Below, piece after piece: positions 56,404 through 64,000 of a DNA stretch of 64,000 nucleotides. Position 1 is the first letter of the stretch. Each line of letters begins with the position of its first letter. Source of the DNA: Aquibium microcysteis (GTDB lineage: Bacteria > Pseudomonadota > Alphaproteobacteria > Rhizobiales > Rhizobiaceae); the NCBI RefSeq assembly GCF_014495845.1, contig NZ_CP061080.1:2903001-2967000 (forward strand), given 5' to 3'. The notes below the pieces were generated by a model that ran no database searches, was not told where the DNA came from, and saw only the letters and a list, made by a program, of their open reading frames with translations. The position numbers and the translations under genes were made by a program.

Positions 56404-57444
56404 GTGACCTCGACGGCCGCGACGCCGGAACGAAGCACGCGGGAGGCCGCCCGCCTGCTCGGATTCCGCGCCGCCCTCTTCGCGCTCGTCGCGGCGATCG
56501 CCCAGGCGCTCGCGCTGGTCCTCCTCGCTCCGGCCTTCGACGGAGCGCCGAGGCTCGCGCTCGCCCTTCTCGTCGCCGCGGGTCCCCTGCTGGCGGCGTT
56601 CCTTCCGGTCGCGACGATCCTGCAGCCGCTCGCCTGGGCGGGCATCTTCTTCTCCGCCCTGTCGACGGCCGGAGTGGCGGTCTCCGCGCTGCCCACAGCA
56701 GACCCGGCCGGATGGACGGCGAGCGATCTGGCCGTCGCCTTCGCCGGCTTCGCCTACTGGCCGCTCGTCGCGAGCAGCCTTTCGGCAGGACGCGCGCTGG
56801 ACGATCTGGCGCACCGGTCGGCGTTGATGGCATCGCTGCAGCGCCCTGGCCGGTCGGCCGCAACGGCCGTGGACGGCAGGCTCGCAGGGTCGGCAGGCGC
56901 TCTCGCGCTCTACGCCCTCGCTGCGGCAATCGTTCTCCTGTCGGCGCTCTTCCTCGCAGCGACGCTGATGCAGCGCCGAGCTTCCCTCGAATGGCTGATC
57001 TCGACCCCCGCCCACGTCGCGATCATCGTCCTGTTCTGCGCGATCTGCGTCCTCCTCACCCAGTCCTGGCGCGATCACCTGCGCGCCGCGATGCGCGCCG
57101 AATCCGCCGAGCCCGGTGCCGTGGAAGCCGCGAGGCGGCGCGCGGCGGCGCAGCGGCGGCTGCTGCGCACCCTGATCGGCCTCCTTCCGGTCCTCGGATT
57201 CCTCGGCACCGTCGTCGGCATCATTCAGGCGCTTGCCAGTCTGCCGGTCGCGCTCGCGGATCAGCCCGCCACGCAGGGCGCCGGACTGGCCGAAAGCCTC
57301 CGCGGCATCGCCACCGCCTTCGAGACGACGCTGCTCGGACTGGTCGGGTCGATCGCCGCGACGCTGGCGCTCGCCGCCGTCGAGCGCGCCGAGGCGATCG
57401 GCGAGGCCGACGCCGCCCCCAGAGCCCCGGAGCCGGAGCCGTGA
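56404..57444 (+). CDS. MotA/TolQ/ExbB-like proton-channel protein
   Basis: The 346-residue protein starts at a GTG after GGAGGAGGAC. It has several membrane helices in the first 220 residues, a charged cytoplasmic stretch rich in Arg and Ala (RAAMRAESAEPGAVEAARRRAAAQRR), and then the two-helix channel core of the MotA/ExbB family: IGLLPVLGFLGTVVGIIQAL near 258 and LRGIATAFETTLLGLVGSIA near 300. The family forms pentameric ion channels that power TonB, Tol or flagella. It lies 15 bases after sctV and overlaps the next gene by GTGA. Confidence 0.82.
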   Translation: MTSTAATPERSTREAARLLGFRAALFALVAAIAQALALVLLAPAFDGAPRLALALLVAAGPLLAAFLPVATILQPLAWAGIFFSALSTAGVAVSALPTADPAGWTASDLAVAFAGFAYWPLVASSLSAGRALDDLAHRSALMASLQRPGRSAATAVDGRLAGSAGALALYALAAAIVLLSALFLAATLMQRRASLEWLISTPAHVAIIVLFCAICVLLTQSWRDHLRAAMRAESAEPGAVEAARRRAAAQRRLLRTLIGLLPVLGFLGTVVGIIQALASLPVALADQPATQGAGLAESLRGIATAFETTLLGLVGSIAATLALAAVERAEAIGEADAAPRAPEPEP

Positions 57445-57917
57445 CGCCCGCCGCAAGCGAAGCGGAAGCGGGTGGCGCCGCCGCGATGGCCGACCTGATC
57501 CTGGGCACGACGGGCATCCTGCTGGTGCTGCTCGTGACGCTCGGCCCGGCCGTCCTGTCGCGCCAGGCATCCGCGACGGCGCGGGAGCCCCTGGCATTGC
57601 CGCCGGGCTTCTCGACCGAGGGCCATGCCGGGCCGATCCTGTTCGCCGGTGCCGGCGGGCTGGCCCTGGCCCCGGGCGGAACCGTGATCCCCGTTTCGGC
57701 CATCGCCACGAGTCCGCTGCCCGCGGGACCGGGAACCGCCCGCCCGCTCCTGATCGTCGCACCGGACGGAATCGAGGCTGCCTTCCATGCCAGCGCGCGC
57801 CTGGCGGCGCTGGGAGCGACTGCGATCGACCGCGTCCGCGTCGACCGCACCTGCGCCGAAATCCGCCGGATCGAACGTCGCGGAACAGGTCTCGTTCTCG
57901 TCTGCGGGGGCCGGTGA
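57441..57917 (+). CDS. ExbD/MotB-like single-helix protein, 158 aa
   Basis: The 158-residue protein starts at a GTG overlapping the upstream stop (GTGA). It has one N-terminal membrane helix preceded by an Asp (ADLILGTTGILLVLLVTLGP) and a periplasmic domain of about 115 residues with a Cys pair (RTCAEIRRIERRG...LVCGG). The topology matches a MotB/ExbD partner of the preceding channel protein. Sequence similarity to those families is weak outside the helix, so the identification rests on topology and gene order. Confidence 0.6.
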   Translation: MTPAASEAEAGGAAAMADLILGTTGILLVLLVTLGPAVLSRQASATAREPLALPPGFSTEGHAGPILFAGAGGLALAPGGTVIPVSAIATSPLPAGPGTARPLLIVAPDGIEAAFHASARLAALGATAIDRVRVDRTCAEIRRIERRGTGLVLVCGGR

Positions 57918-58714
57918 CCGGCCGGCGGCCTTCGAGACGCGGACCGTCCGCGCCGCACGCCGGGGCGGAACCGCTGGCGGGCGTTTCCTTCCTGACGATC
58001 CTCCTCGACGTGTCGGCGAACCTGCTCTGCGTCGTGGTCCTGCTGCTGACGGTGTCCGCCGCCGGCCGGCCGCCGCGGCCGGCGTCCGCCGAGACAGGCT
58101 TCCCGATCCGGCCCGGCGAAGTCGTCGAACCGGCGGGCCTCGTCGAGGCGTTCCGGCTTCGCGCGGTGCGCGACGCATCCATCGCCACGGTGGACCTGCG
58201 GCGCGACCATGTCGAGGTGAAGCCGGCCGGGACGCCGCCGGCGGACGCCGTGCGCCTGTCCCTCGCAGCGCCCGCTCTCGCATCGGACCTGCGCGGACTG
58301 GTGTCGCCCGCCGCCGGAGGCATCCTCGTCTTCGTCTTCGCGCAGGACGGCCATCCGACGCTGCGCCGGGCGCTCGACGCCGTCGCCCTGCCCGTCACCG
58401 AGATCGACGTGCCGCTCGCGCTGCGGGCGCCCGGCCCGGATGCAGGCTGGTCGGACGCCTACCTTGCGCTCTTCGGCCGGATCAACGACCCGGCGGCTTT
58501 CCCGGAAAGGCTGGCACGCATCATCGCCGGGGGTGGCGGAACCGGGAGTCCGGCAGGCGAGCCCGCTTCCGCCTCCGCTCGCACGGACGGGGTCTCGACG
58601 ACCCTCTGGGTCACCCTCGGTGCGGCGGGGCGCCTCTGTTTCCTCGCGCTGTCGGTCGGAGCGATCATGCTCGTCGGCCGCCTGCGGCCGCTCGCGGGCG
58701 GCGATCCCGCGTGA
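57914..58714 (+). CDS. ExbD/MotB-like protein with C-terminal second helix, 266 aa
   Basis: The 266-residue protein again starts at a GTG in a GTGA overlap. The N-terminal helix SFLTILLDVSANLLCVVVLLL contains Asp32 in the position of the proton-carrying Asp of ExbD (TPLIDVxxxLLxxF). A periplasmic domain of about 180 residues follows, and a second helix (LCFLALSVGAIMLVGRL) lies at the C-terminus, which ordinary ExbD/MotB proteins lack. It appears to be the second stator-like B subunit of the module after sctV. Confidence 0.6.
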   Translation: MTGRRPSRRGPSAPHAGAEPLAGVSFLTILLDVSANLLCVVVLLLTVSAAGRPPRPASAETGFPIRPGEVVEPAGLVEAFRLRAVRDASIATVDLRRDHVEVKPAGTPPADAVRLSLAAPALASDLRGLVSPAAGGILVFVFAQDGHPTLRRALDAVALPVTEIDVPLALRAPGPDAGWSDAYLALFGRINDPAAFPERLARIIAGGGGTGSPAGEPASASARTDGVSTTLWVTLGAAGRLCFLALSVGAIMLVGRLRPLAGGDPA

Positions 58715-58778
58715 GCGGCGCGGGAGTTCGGAGTCTGTTCCGGAAAGCCGCGCGAGCCGCGGAGGTCCCGACGCTCCC

Positions 58779-60563
58779 TCAGGCCGCCGCGCGGCCGTGC
58801 CTCGTCTGCGGCATCCCGCCCGGCGCAGGGAACTCGAACTCGAATCTCGCGCCGCGCGGCGCCAGGTTCTGCGCCGTCAGCCGTCCGCCGAGCCAGTCCG
58901 TGTAGCGACGGGCGAGGCGCAGTCCGAGCCCCGCCCCTTCCTGGGACGCGCCGACACCGTCGCCGCTCATGATCCGGGCGAGGCGTTCAGGCGCGATGCC
59001 GGGGCCTTCGTCCGAAACGTCGACGACGATGCACGCGCCCTCCCGGCGGGCGCCGATCCGGATCGCACCGGCAGGCGGCGAATGACGGATCGCATTGTCG
59101 ATGACGGTATCGAGGATGTGTTCGACCACCGCCGGCTCCGGCGTCCGCAGTCCATCGGGTATAGCCAGCTCCGTCGCGAGCGAGTGGTGGAGGAGAGGCA
59201 GCCGGTGCGCGACCAGGACACGCCGCACGATGGCCGCCAGTTCGTCCGTCGGGCCGGCGGTCGACGGCCGCTGATCGCCGTCCGGCGCGATGAGGCCGGC
59301 GATGCGCACCATCAGCGCCTTGCAGGTCTCGCGCATCATCGCGAGCGTGGAGGTCAGCGTGCTCGCATCGAGATCGCCGCGCGCAGCCGCCGTCTCCAGC
59401 GCTTCGATCGTGTTGCTCACACCCGCGAGCGGGCTCCTGAGATCATGCGCCACCAGCATCATCAGGGTCTCGCGCTGGTCGAGCAGCTGCTCGACGGTCC
59501 TCGTCCTGGCCAGCACGCGCTGCTCGAGTTCGGACTTGACGCGCTCGGCCTCGGCCACCGCGGCGGAGACGCAGAGCGTCACGATGGCGAGAACCGCCAG
59601 GTAGATCTGCAGGTAGACCAGCGAGCGCCACGGCAATTCGGACGGAAACACCACGAAGCCGTTGAGGGTCCCCAACGAGGCGCCGGCCGTGACCAGAGCG
59701 ATCGCCGCCAGCGCTCCTCCGGCGCCGAAGCGGAAGGCCGCCCAGACGAGCAGCGGGGCGATCATGTAGGGTGTCGGCCACTCCGAAATGTGGTCGGTGA
59801 GATAAAGGCCGCAAAGGGCCTGGATCGCCAGGCACAGCGAGACCACCAGCGCGACGGCTTCCAGCGGCCGGCCGGGCACCGGGCTGCGGACGCGGTTCGA
59901 CAGGGCGAGAACCGTGAGCCCGGTGAAGATCAGGATGCCGGCCGCGTTGGCGACGTACCAGGTCAGCGCCACCTCGAAGAGGCCGTCGCTCTGCGTTCCG
60001 ACGAGGAACGAACTCGCGGTGACCCCGCAGACGACGCTGATCAGCGGCGGAAAGACCGGTGCGATGAGCAGGAAGCGGATGACGCCGCGGGTGTGGAAGA
60101 GGAACGACTGTCCATAGGCATGGCGTTCGATGAGGAAGGCGGTCAGCAGCGCCTCGCCCGTATTCGCCGCCGCGATGAGGATCGCCAGAAGGGCCGCGAC
60201 CTCCAGCGGCAGGCCGACCCCGACGTTGATGGCGAGGTTGACCGCGAAGGACCCGGCGCTGACGCTCGGCCAGTAGGCCCTCCCCTTCGCCAGGATCAGG
60301 CCCGTCGCGAATCCGGACGGCACCCAGACGGCTGCCGCATTCCACTGCACCGAAGCGGTCGAAAGCGACAACGCGCCGACCAGCACGTACACCAAGGCAT
60401 AGCCAAGGAGCCTGATTCCGTCCGCGCGCTCGTTCAAGTCCGCAAACCTCCCGCGCATTCGCGCCTGCCCGCGCTCGCAGAGCCGCGTAACGGCGGCCGA
60501 CACGGCCTCTTCGCAGGCCTCGCTCGAACCGTCCGCGTCACCCCGGCCTTCACCCCTCGTCAC
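58779..60563 (-). CDS. MASE1-domain sensor histidine kinase
   Basis: The 594-residue kinase has a multi-helix MASE1-like membrane sensor at about residues 50-330, a HisKA domain with the phospho-accepting His in LVAHDLRSPLAG (near residue 373) and an HATPase domain with DNAIRHS, DEGPGI and GAGLGL. A GTG at 60563 gives a 35-residue leader that keeps coding-like third positions; the ATG at 60458 is an alternative start. Its HisKA type usually pairs with OmpR-class regulators, none of which is nearby. Confidence 0.9.
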   Translation of the reverse strand: MTRGEGRGDADGSSEACEEAVSAAVTRLCERGQARMRGRFADLNERADGIRLLGYALVYVLVGALSLSTASVQWNAAAVWVPSGFATGLILAKGRAYWPSVSAGSFAVNLAINVGVGLPLEVAALLAILIAAANTGEALLTAFLIERHAYGQSFLFHTRGVIRFLLIAPVFPPLISVVCGVTASSFLVGTQSDGLFEVALTWYVANAAGILIFTGLTVLALSNRVRSPVPGRPLEAVALVVSLCLAIQALCGLYLTDHISEWPTPYMIAPLLVWAAFRFGAGGALAAIALVTAGASLGTLNGFVVFPSELPWRSLVYLQIYLAVLAIVTLCVSAAVAEAERVKSELEQRVLARTRTVEQLLDQRETLMMLVAHDLRSPLAGVSNTIEALETAAARGDLDASTLTSTLAMMRETCKALMVRIAGLIAPDGDQRPSTAGPTDELAAIVRRVLVAHRLPLLHHSLATELAIPDGLRTPEPAVVEHILDTVIDNAIRHSPPAGAIRIGARREGACIVVDVSDEGPGIAPERLARIMSGDGVGASQEGAGLGLRLARRYTDWLGGRLTAQNLAPRGARFEFEFPAPGGMPQTRHGRAAA

Positions 60564-60806
60564 GATACTGCCCGCACCCTGCCGCTTTCGCTATCCCCGG
60601 AAAGCCATGGCCCGCCGCTTTCGCACATTTCGTTCGTCCGCGGGGCAAGAAACGGCAAATCGGATGCTGCCCGAAGCGAATCTAGCGTTTTCCGTCCCTC
60701 TCAGCGCTGCCGGACCGTGATGTCCGGCACAGTGGCCGCGGGGGACCGTTGCTAACGTGCATCGGGTTCAGCCCGGCCATGCTGTCGTGCCGGGGAGAAA
60801 TGACGA

Positions 60807-61123
60807 TGAACCGACGGGAGGCACGTCTGGCGGTGCAAAGATCGGGTGGCGAATGGGGCGGAGAGCCCGGGGCGGCGCCCTTCCTCCCGTCCCGGCCGGT
60901 CGTCGCCGCGCGCTGGTCTCCGAGCCGCTCTCCCCGCGCCGCGAGCGCATCGGGAGCGGCCGGCCGACGGACGTGGGTCCGGCTTTCCTTTTGGCCGGCA
61001 GATCTTCCGGCACCCCTGGAGTGCCCGGCGACGGCGGACCCGAGGAGGCGGCCGGCGGCTGCGCCGTCCCCATCCTCCCATCCCGCGACGGCGGGCGCGA
61101 CTGTCGTTCGACCATCATGGTGA
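60807..61123 (+). CDS. Possible small protein, 105 aa
   Basis: The reading frame starts at an ATG eight bases after GGGGAG and ends by overlapping the next gene by 7 bases (ATGGTGA). The product is Arg/Pro/Ala-rich with no recognisable domain. The ribosome site and the overlap argue for translation, but overlapping frames across this GC-rich stretch look similar, so it may be spurious. Confidence 0.3.
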
Positions 61124-61479
61124 ACTCGATCAACAGCGGCAACGGCCCGCAGGTCCAGCCGCGCACAGGCGGCCCGGACAGGGGATCGCTCGCGGACGCC
61201 GTAACCTCCGCGCAGTCGCTCGCGCAGCTGCGCTTCAGCGCGGGCAACATGCGCGATGTTCCGCTTCAGGACGGCGCGCTCGGCGGCAGGACCGCGGAGT
61301 TCGTGCGTCTGCTCTCCCTCGGCATCGACGCGCTGTCCCCGGGCGAGACCCAGCAGGAAAAGGCGTCGGTGGGTGCGCGCCTTCGGCTCGAGGCGCTCGA
61401 CCGGATCGCCCTGTCGAAGGAAGAAATGGCGATCCTCGACGAGATCGTGACCACGATCACCGGAAGAAGCGGCCGATGA
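61117..61479 (+). CDS. Hypothetical protein, 120 aa
   Basis: I do not recognise this protein. Its first 25 residues are polar and Asn/Gln/Ser/Gly-rich (MVNSINSGNGPQVQPRTGG). The rest is helical, with LADAVTSAQSLAQLRFSAGN, RTAEFVRLLSLGIDAL and LRLEALDRIALSKEEMAILDEIV. No membrane segment. No ribosome site of its own is visible; translation may be coupled to the preceding frame. It ends in an ATGA overlap with the next gene. The locus suggests a secretion-system accessory or substrate, which is inference. Confidence 0.6.
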   Translation: MVNSINSGNGPQVQPRTGGPDRGSLADAVTSAQSLAQLRFSAGNMRDVPLQDGALGGRTAEFVRLLSLGIDALSPGETQQEKASVGARLRLEALDRIALSKEEMAILDEIVTTITGRSGR

Positions 61480-62501
61480 TGTCGCTGCTCGATCTACGGC
61501 GGGCGGTCCTCGATTCGCAGCCGGCCGCCGTCAACAGGCTCGCAAGGTCCCTTCTGGCGGCCTTTCAGCGCGAAGCCGGGCCAGGCGAAAACTGGCGCCC
61601 CGTGGCGCGCCGCCATCTCCACGCGATGGCTGCGCACGCGCTGCTGGAGGAACGCGCGCTCGGCGAGGAGCGCGCCATGGCCTTCGTGGCAAGCACGCTG
61701 GCGCCGCTCGCCCGCCTTGCGCCACTCTATCGCGGCGCCGGCGAAACCGATCTGGCCGGACTGGCCGGCCTCGTCGAGGGGATCGGATCGGAGCGGCTGG
61801 CGGACGAGGCGCGCCTGCATGCCCTGGGCCAAGCCGGCAACGTCCTGCGGGAGGCCGTCTCCCGCGCGCGGGAAAGAGGCGGCACCGCCTCGCCCGGCCC
61901 CGGTCCCGCGGACCGGGAGGTGAAGGCGGCGTTGCGCCGTCTGCTTTCCGTCGCGGCGCCGGCGCTGCGGTTCGAGCTGGCGCTCGACGCATCGCGCTTC
62001 ATCGCGTCGCAGGCCGCGAGGCTGCCTCTGTCGACCCTCGCGCATACGCCCTACGAGGAGATGCTCGTCCGCGAGCTCGACCTCCTTCAAGGCCTCGTCG
62101 CGGCCTATCTGGACGAGCGCTGGTTCCGCAACGGTCGCTACGTGACCCTGTTCTCGACGATTCCGGCGGAGGTCCTTGCTCCAGTCGGACGCGCCGTTCG
62201 CGAGACCGGCGACGACCGCCTCTTGCGCGCCACCGCTTCGGCCATCCTGGTTCCGGCACTCGATCGGCTCGACCAGCTGGAGCGCGGCGACCTCGACGCG
62301 GACGCGTTCGCGACGGTCGCGGAGACGGGGCGCCGGCTCGCGGACTGGATCGAGAGGATGATCGCGGCGGATACGTCGCTCACGAGCCAGGATCCGCGCA
62401 GGATCGGTCTGGACCGGCTTCGGAGCAGCCATGGACCGTCCATGGACGCGCTTCTCCTCGATCTGCGCGGGAGGTGCTTCGATGCCGACCGTTCGGAATG
62501 A
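61476..62501 (+). CDS. Hypothetical all-helical protein, 341 aa
   Basis: I do not recognise this protein. It is almost entirely helical and Ala/Leu/Arg-rich, has no signal peptide and no membrane helix. The N-terminus is MMSLLDLRRAVLDSQPAAVNRLARSLLAAFQ, and the C-terminal half contains HTPYEEMLVRELDLLQGLVAAYLDERWF. It overlaps the preceding gene by four bases and the next by 20. By size and position it could be a soluble regulator or sorting-platform-like component of the secretion apparatus, but there is no sequence evidence for that. Confidence 0.7.
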   Translation: MMSLLDLRRAVLDSQPAAVNRLARSLLAAFQREAGPGENWRPVARRHLHAMAAHALLEERALGEERAMAFVASTLAPLARLAPLYRGAGETDLAGLAGLVEGIGSERLADEARLHALGQAGNVLREAVSRARERGGTASPGPGPADREVKAALRRLLSVAAPALRFELALDASRFIASQAARLPLSTLAHTPYEEMLVRELDLLQGLVAAYLDERWFRNGRYVTLFSTIPAEVLAPVGRAVRETGDDRLLRATASAILVPALDRLDQLERGDLDADAFATVAETGRRLADWIERMIAADTSLTSQDPRRIGLDRLRSSHGPSMDALLLDLRGRCFDADRSE

Positions 62502-63162
62502 GCAGTCCAGCCATCGCGCCACCCCTCGGCCGGTGGTCGACCGGCGCACCTTCGTGGCCATGGTCCTCTCGGTCGCCGCGACGGGATGCGCGAGCGACGG
62601 CACCGATGGCGAACTGCTGGAGGTCGACTATGCGCGGCCGGTCTTCGACGAGGCGCATTTCGTTCCGGGTGTCCCCTCCGGAACCCTGCGCCGGAAGCAC
62701 CGGCGGCAGGTCGTCGCCTATCTGACCGCCGAGCAGCCGGGGACGGTGGTGGTTGAGACCGGAGCGCGCTTCCTCTACCTCGTGCAGCCCGGCGGCCGCG
62801 CGATCCGCTACGGGATCGGCATCGGTCGCGAAGGCTTTCTGTGGAAGGGTCGGGCGACGGTGGGTGCGAAGCGCGCCTGGCCGACCTGGACGCCGCCCGC
62901 CGAGATGATCGCACGCGATCCGCGGCTGGGGGCCTTCGGCGGGGGAGCCGGAGGAATGAGCGGCGGCACCGACAATCCGCTCGGGGCGCGTGCCCTCTAC
63001 CTCCACCGCGACGGTCGCGACACGCTCTACCGCATCCACGGCACGAACGACGCAGGGTCCCTCGGCTCGGAGGTCACCGCCGGCTGCGTCCGGATGCTGA
63101 ACGTCGACGTGATCGATCTGTACGACCGCGTTCCGCAGGGTGCGACGGTCGTCGTCCTGTGA
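62482..63162 (+). CDS. L,D-transpeptidase (YkuD domain), probable lipoprotein
   Basis: The 226-residue protein begins with a twin-arginine-like leader (VVDRRTFVAMVLSVAATGC) with a lipobox-like end (Cys36). The YkuD domain shows VVETGARFLYLVQPGGRAIRYGIGIG, PTWTPPAEMI and the active-site block YRIHGTNDAGSLG followed by VTAGCVRML, where the usual Ser/His before Gly-Cys is replaced by Ala. It cross-links peptidoglycan in the periplasm. GGAGG lies seven bases upstream of the ATG at 62482. Wall-modifying enzymes often accompany envelope-spanning machines. Confidence 0.92.
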   Translation: MPTVRNEQSSHRATPRPVVDRRTFVAMVLSVAATGCASDGTDGELLEVDYARPVFDEAHFVPGVPSGTLRRKHRRQVVAYLTAEQPGTVVVETGARFLYLVQPGGRAIRYGIGIGREGFLWKGRATVGAKRAWPTWTPPAEMIARDPRLGAFGGGAGGMSGGTDNPLGARALYLHRDGRDTLYRIHGTNDAGSLGSEVTAGCVRMLNVDVIDLYDRVPQGATVVVL

Positions 63163-63319
63163 CGGTCGTCCCCTGAGGCAGTTCTCCCGAAGGTGGGTAC
63201 CGGTTTCGATCGGGAGACAGGTGCGGAGACAGGAACCTGAAGCGCGGAGCAAATCCGAAGGAGCGCACTGCGCTTTCGGGGCCGGTCATACTACTGGGCT
63301 TTACCTTCGACCCTCGCGC

Positions 63320-63490
63320 CGCCCCTCATCCGCCTGCCGGCACCTTCTCCCCGTAACACGGGGAGAAGAACGCTGTCACCGACGGCTTCGCCGGTCGCAA
63401 AGGTCGCCTACCTGGTGCCGATGTCGCGGCCGTGCCCCCTTCTCCCCGCTTGCGGGGAGAAGGTGCCGGCAGGCGGATGAGGGGCAGCGC
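63320..63490. repeat. Inverted repeat pair with internal palindromes
   Basis: The left arm (about 63323-63367) contains CCCCTCATCCGCCTGCCGGC, CACCTTCTCCCCG and a small hairpin CCCCGTAACACGGGG. The right arm (about 63438-63487) contains CCCCGCTTGCGGGG, then GGTGCCGGCAGGCGGATGAG, the reverse complement. About 70 bases separate them. The type is common between genes in rhizobia-like genomes. Confidence 0.8.
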
Positions 63491-63518
63491 CGTGGGTCAG
63501 TCGAAAAGACCGCTGGTA

Positions 63519-64000
63519 TCAGATCTGGTAGCGCTGCCGGCGCGAGAGCCCCTTGCGGATCTGGTCGGCGACGTCCTGCGCCCATTCCGGCAGCTGCGTT
63601 CCCTTCCGCAGCAGATCCTCGACCGACTTCTCGATCTCGCGCAGGGCCGAGGTGAGCGCGAGCAGCCAGGCCATGAGTTTGACCGCTTCCTTCTTCTCCA
63701 CGCGGGCGAACAGGTCCTGCAGCGCCTTGAGCAGGCGGGCATTGGCGCCGATCGAGGTGAGGTAGGCAATCATCTCCTCCGGCGTCAGCTTGAACTCCTC
63801 GGCACCCGCAGCCGCGAGCTGCCCGGACGCCCGGCGGGCATCGGCGGCATGCGCCGGGTTCTCGTATGCGCGCGGAAAGGGCCAGCCCGGTATCATCGCG
63901 GCGTTGAGGATCACGGCGGCCAGCATCTCGCGCGAGACAGCCTGATCCGGGCGGTTGCCCAGGGCCGCGATGGCGGAGAGGAACGCCTCTCTCGCGACGG
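63519..64000 (-). CDS. Hypothetical protein, 5' end beyond window
   Basis: The reverse-strand frame stays open from the stop at 63519 to the window edge. An internal ATG at 63926 has no ribosome site, and coding-like sequence continues upstream of it (AREAFLSAIAALGNRPDQAV), so the true start lies outside. The visible 160 residues include ILNAAMIPGWPFPRAYENPA and a helical, charged C-terminus (RVEKKEAVKLMAWLLALTSALREIEKSVEDLLRKG). I do not recognise it. Confidence 0.65.
   Translation of the reverse strand, partial: VAREAFLSAIAALGNRPDQAVSREMLAAVILNAAMIPGWPFPRAYENPAHAADARRASGQLAAAGAEEFKLTPEEMIAYLTSIGANARLLKALQDLFARVEKKEAVKLMAWLLALTSALREIEKSVEDLLRKGTQLPEWAQDVADQIRKGLSRRQRYQI

Noticed and set aside
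61476..62501. SctW/YopN-type gatekeeper
   Set aside because: Size fits, but no conserved block of that family could be seen.

Overview
The window is a GC-rich (roughly two-thirds G+C) chromosome-like segment of an alphaproteobacterium, most likely a member of the Hyphomicrobiales (rhizobia and relatives). The assignment rests on gene style rather than a marker gene: several complete binding-protein-dependent ABC uptake operons, many TetR/GntR/LysR regulators, ATGA and GTGA start-stop overlaps, and intergenic palindromes of the kind common in that order. There is no rRNA gene or CRISPR array; one tRNA-Gln(CUG) is present.

Layout. 1-2.5 kb: the 5' part of an IS110-type transposase, a pair of 341-bp direct repeats, a small unknown gene and a REP-like palindrome. 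2.5-8.4 kb: a CUT1-type sugar/polyol ABC operon (binding protein, two permeases, a small two-helix membrane protein, two ATPases). 8.6-13.1 kb: a TetR regulator with a near-perfect operator, divergent from a UPF0261 / PEP-hydrolase-like / cupin operon, followed by a convergent M24 peptidase-fold gene. 13.2-19.9 kb: a caa3-type cytochrome c oxidase operon (ctaG, triheme cytochrome, subunit II-cytochrome c fusion, a Na+/Ca2+-exchanger-family protein, subunit I-III fusion, small membrane protein). 20.1-27.5 kb: a flavodoxin-fold reductase and a second ABC operon that carries a metallophosphoesterase and a tyrosine-phosphatase-family gene, pointing to a phosphorylated substrate, with a TetR gene upstream. 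27.6-33.0 kb: an FAD-linked oxidase, FadR-type GntR, VOC protein and NMT1/THI5-type ABC transporter in one overlapping operon.

33.0-37.5 kb: two alpha/beta hydrolases, an OhrR-type peroxide sensor, an SDR with a SnoaL-like partner, and a LysR regulator. 37.9-47.6 kb: a catabolic block with a PotABCD-like transporter, aldehyde and alcohol dehydrogenases, a TetR regulator, an amino-oxidase-type FAD enzyme and an HSL-family esterase. 48-52.3 kb: a decayed HsdR tail, tRNA-Gln, an FAD monooxygenase and a beta-helix protein.

52.6-63.2 kb is the most unusual part. A NarL-type response regulator and a HrpB1-like TPR protein precede the type III secretion export gate gene sctV, which is followed by a MotA/ExbB-like gene and two ExbD-like single-helix genes coupled by GTGA overlaps. 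A MASE1 histidine kinase, three unknown genes and an L,D-transpeptidase follow. None of the other recognised type III components (ATPase, rings, needle, SctRSTU) is visible here, so this is either one end of a larger locus or a reduced machine with its own stator-like module. The window ends inside an unidentified gene.
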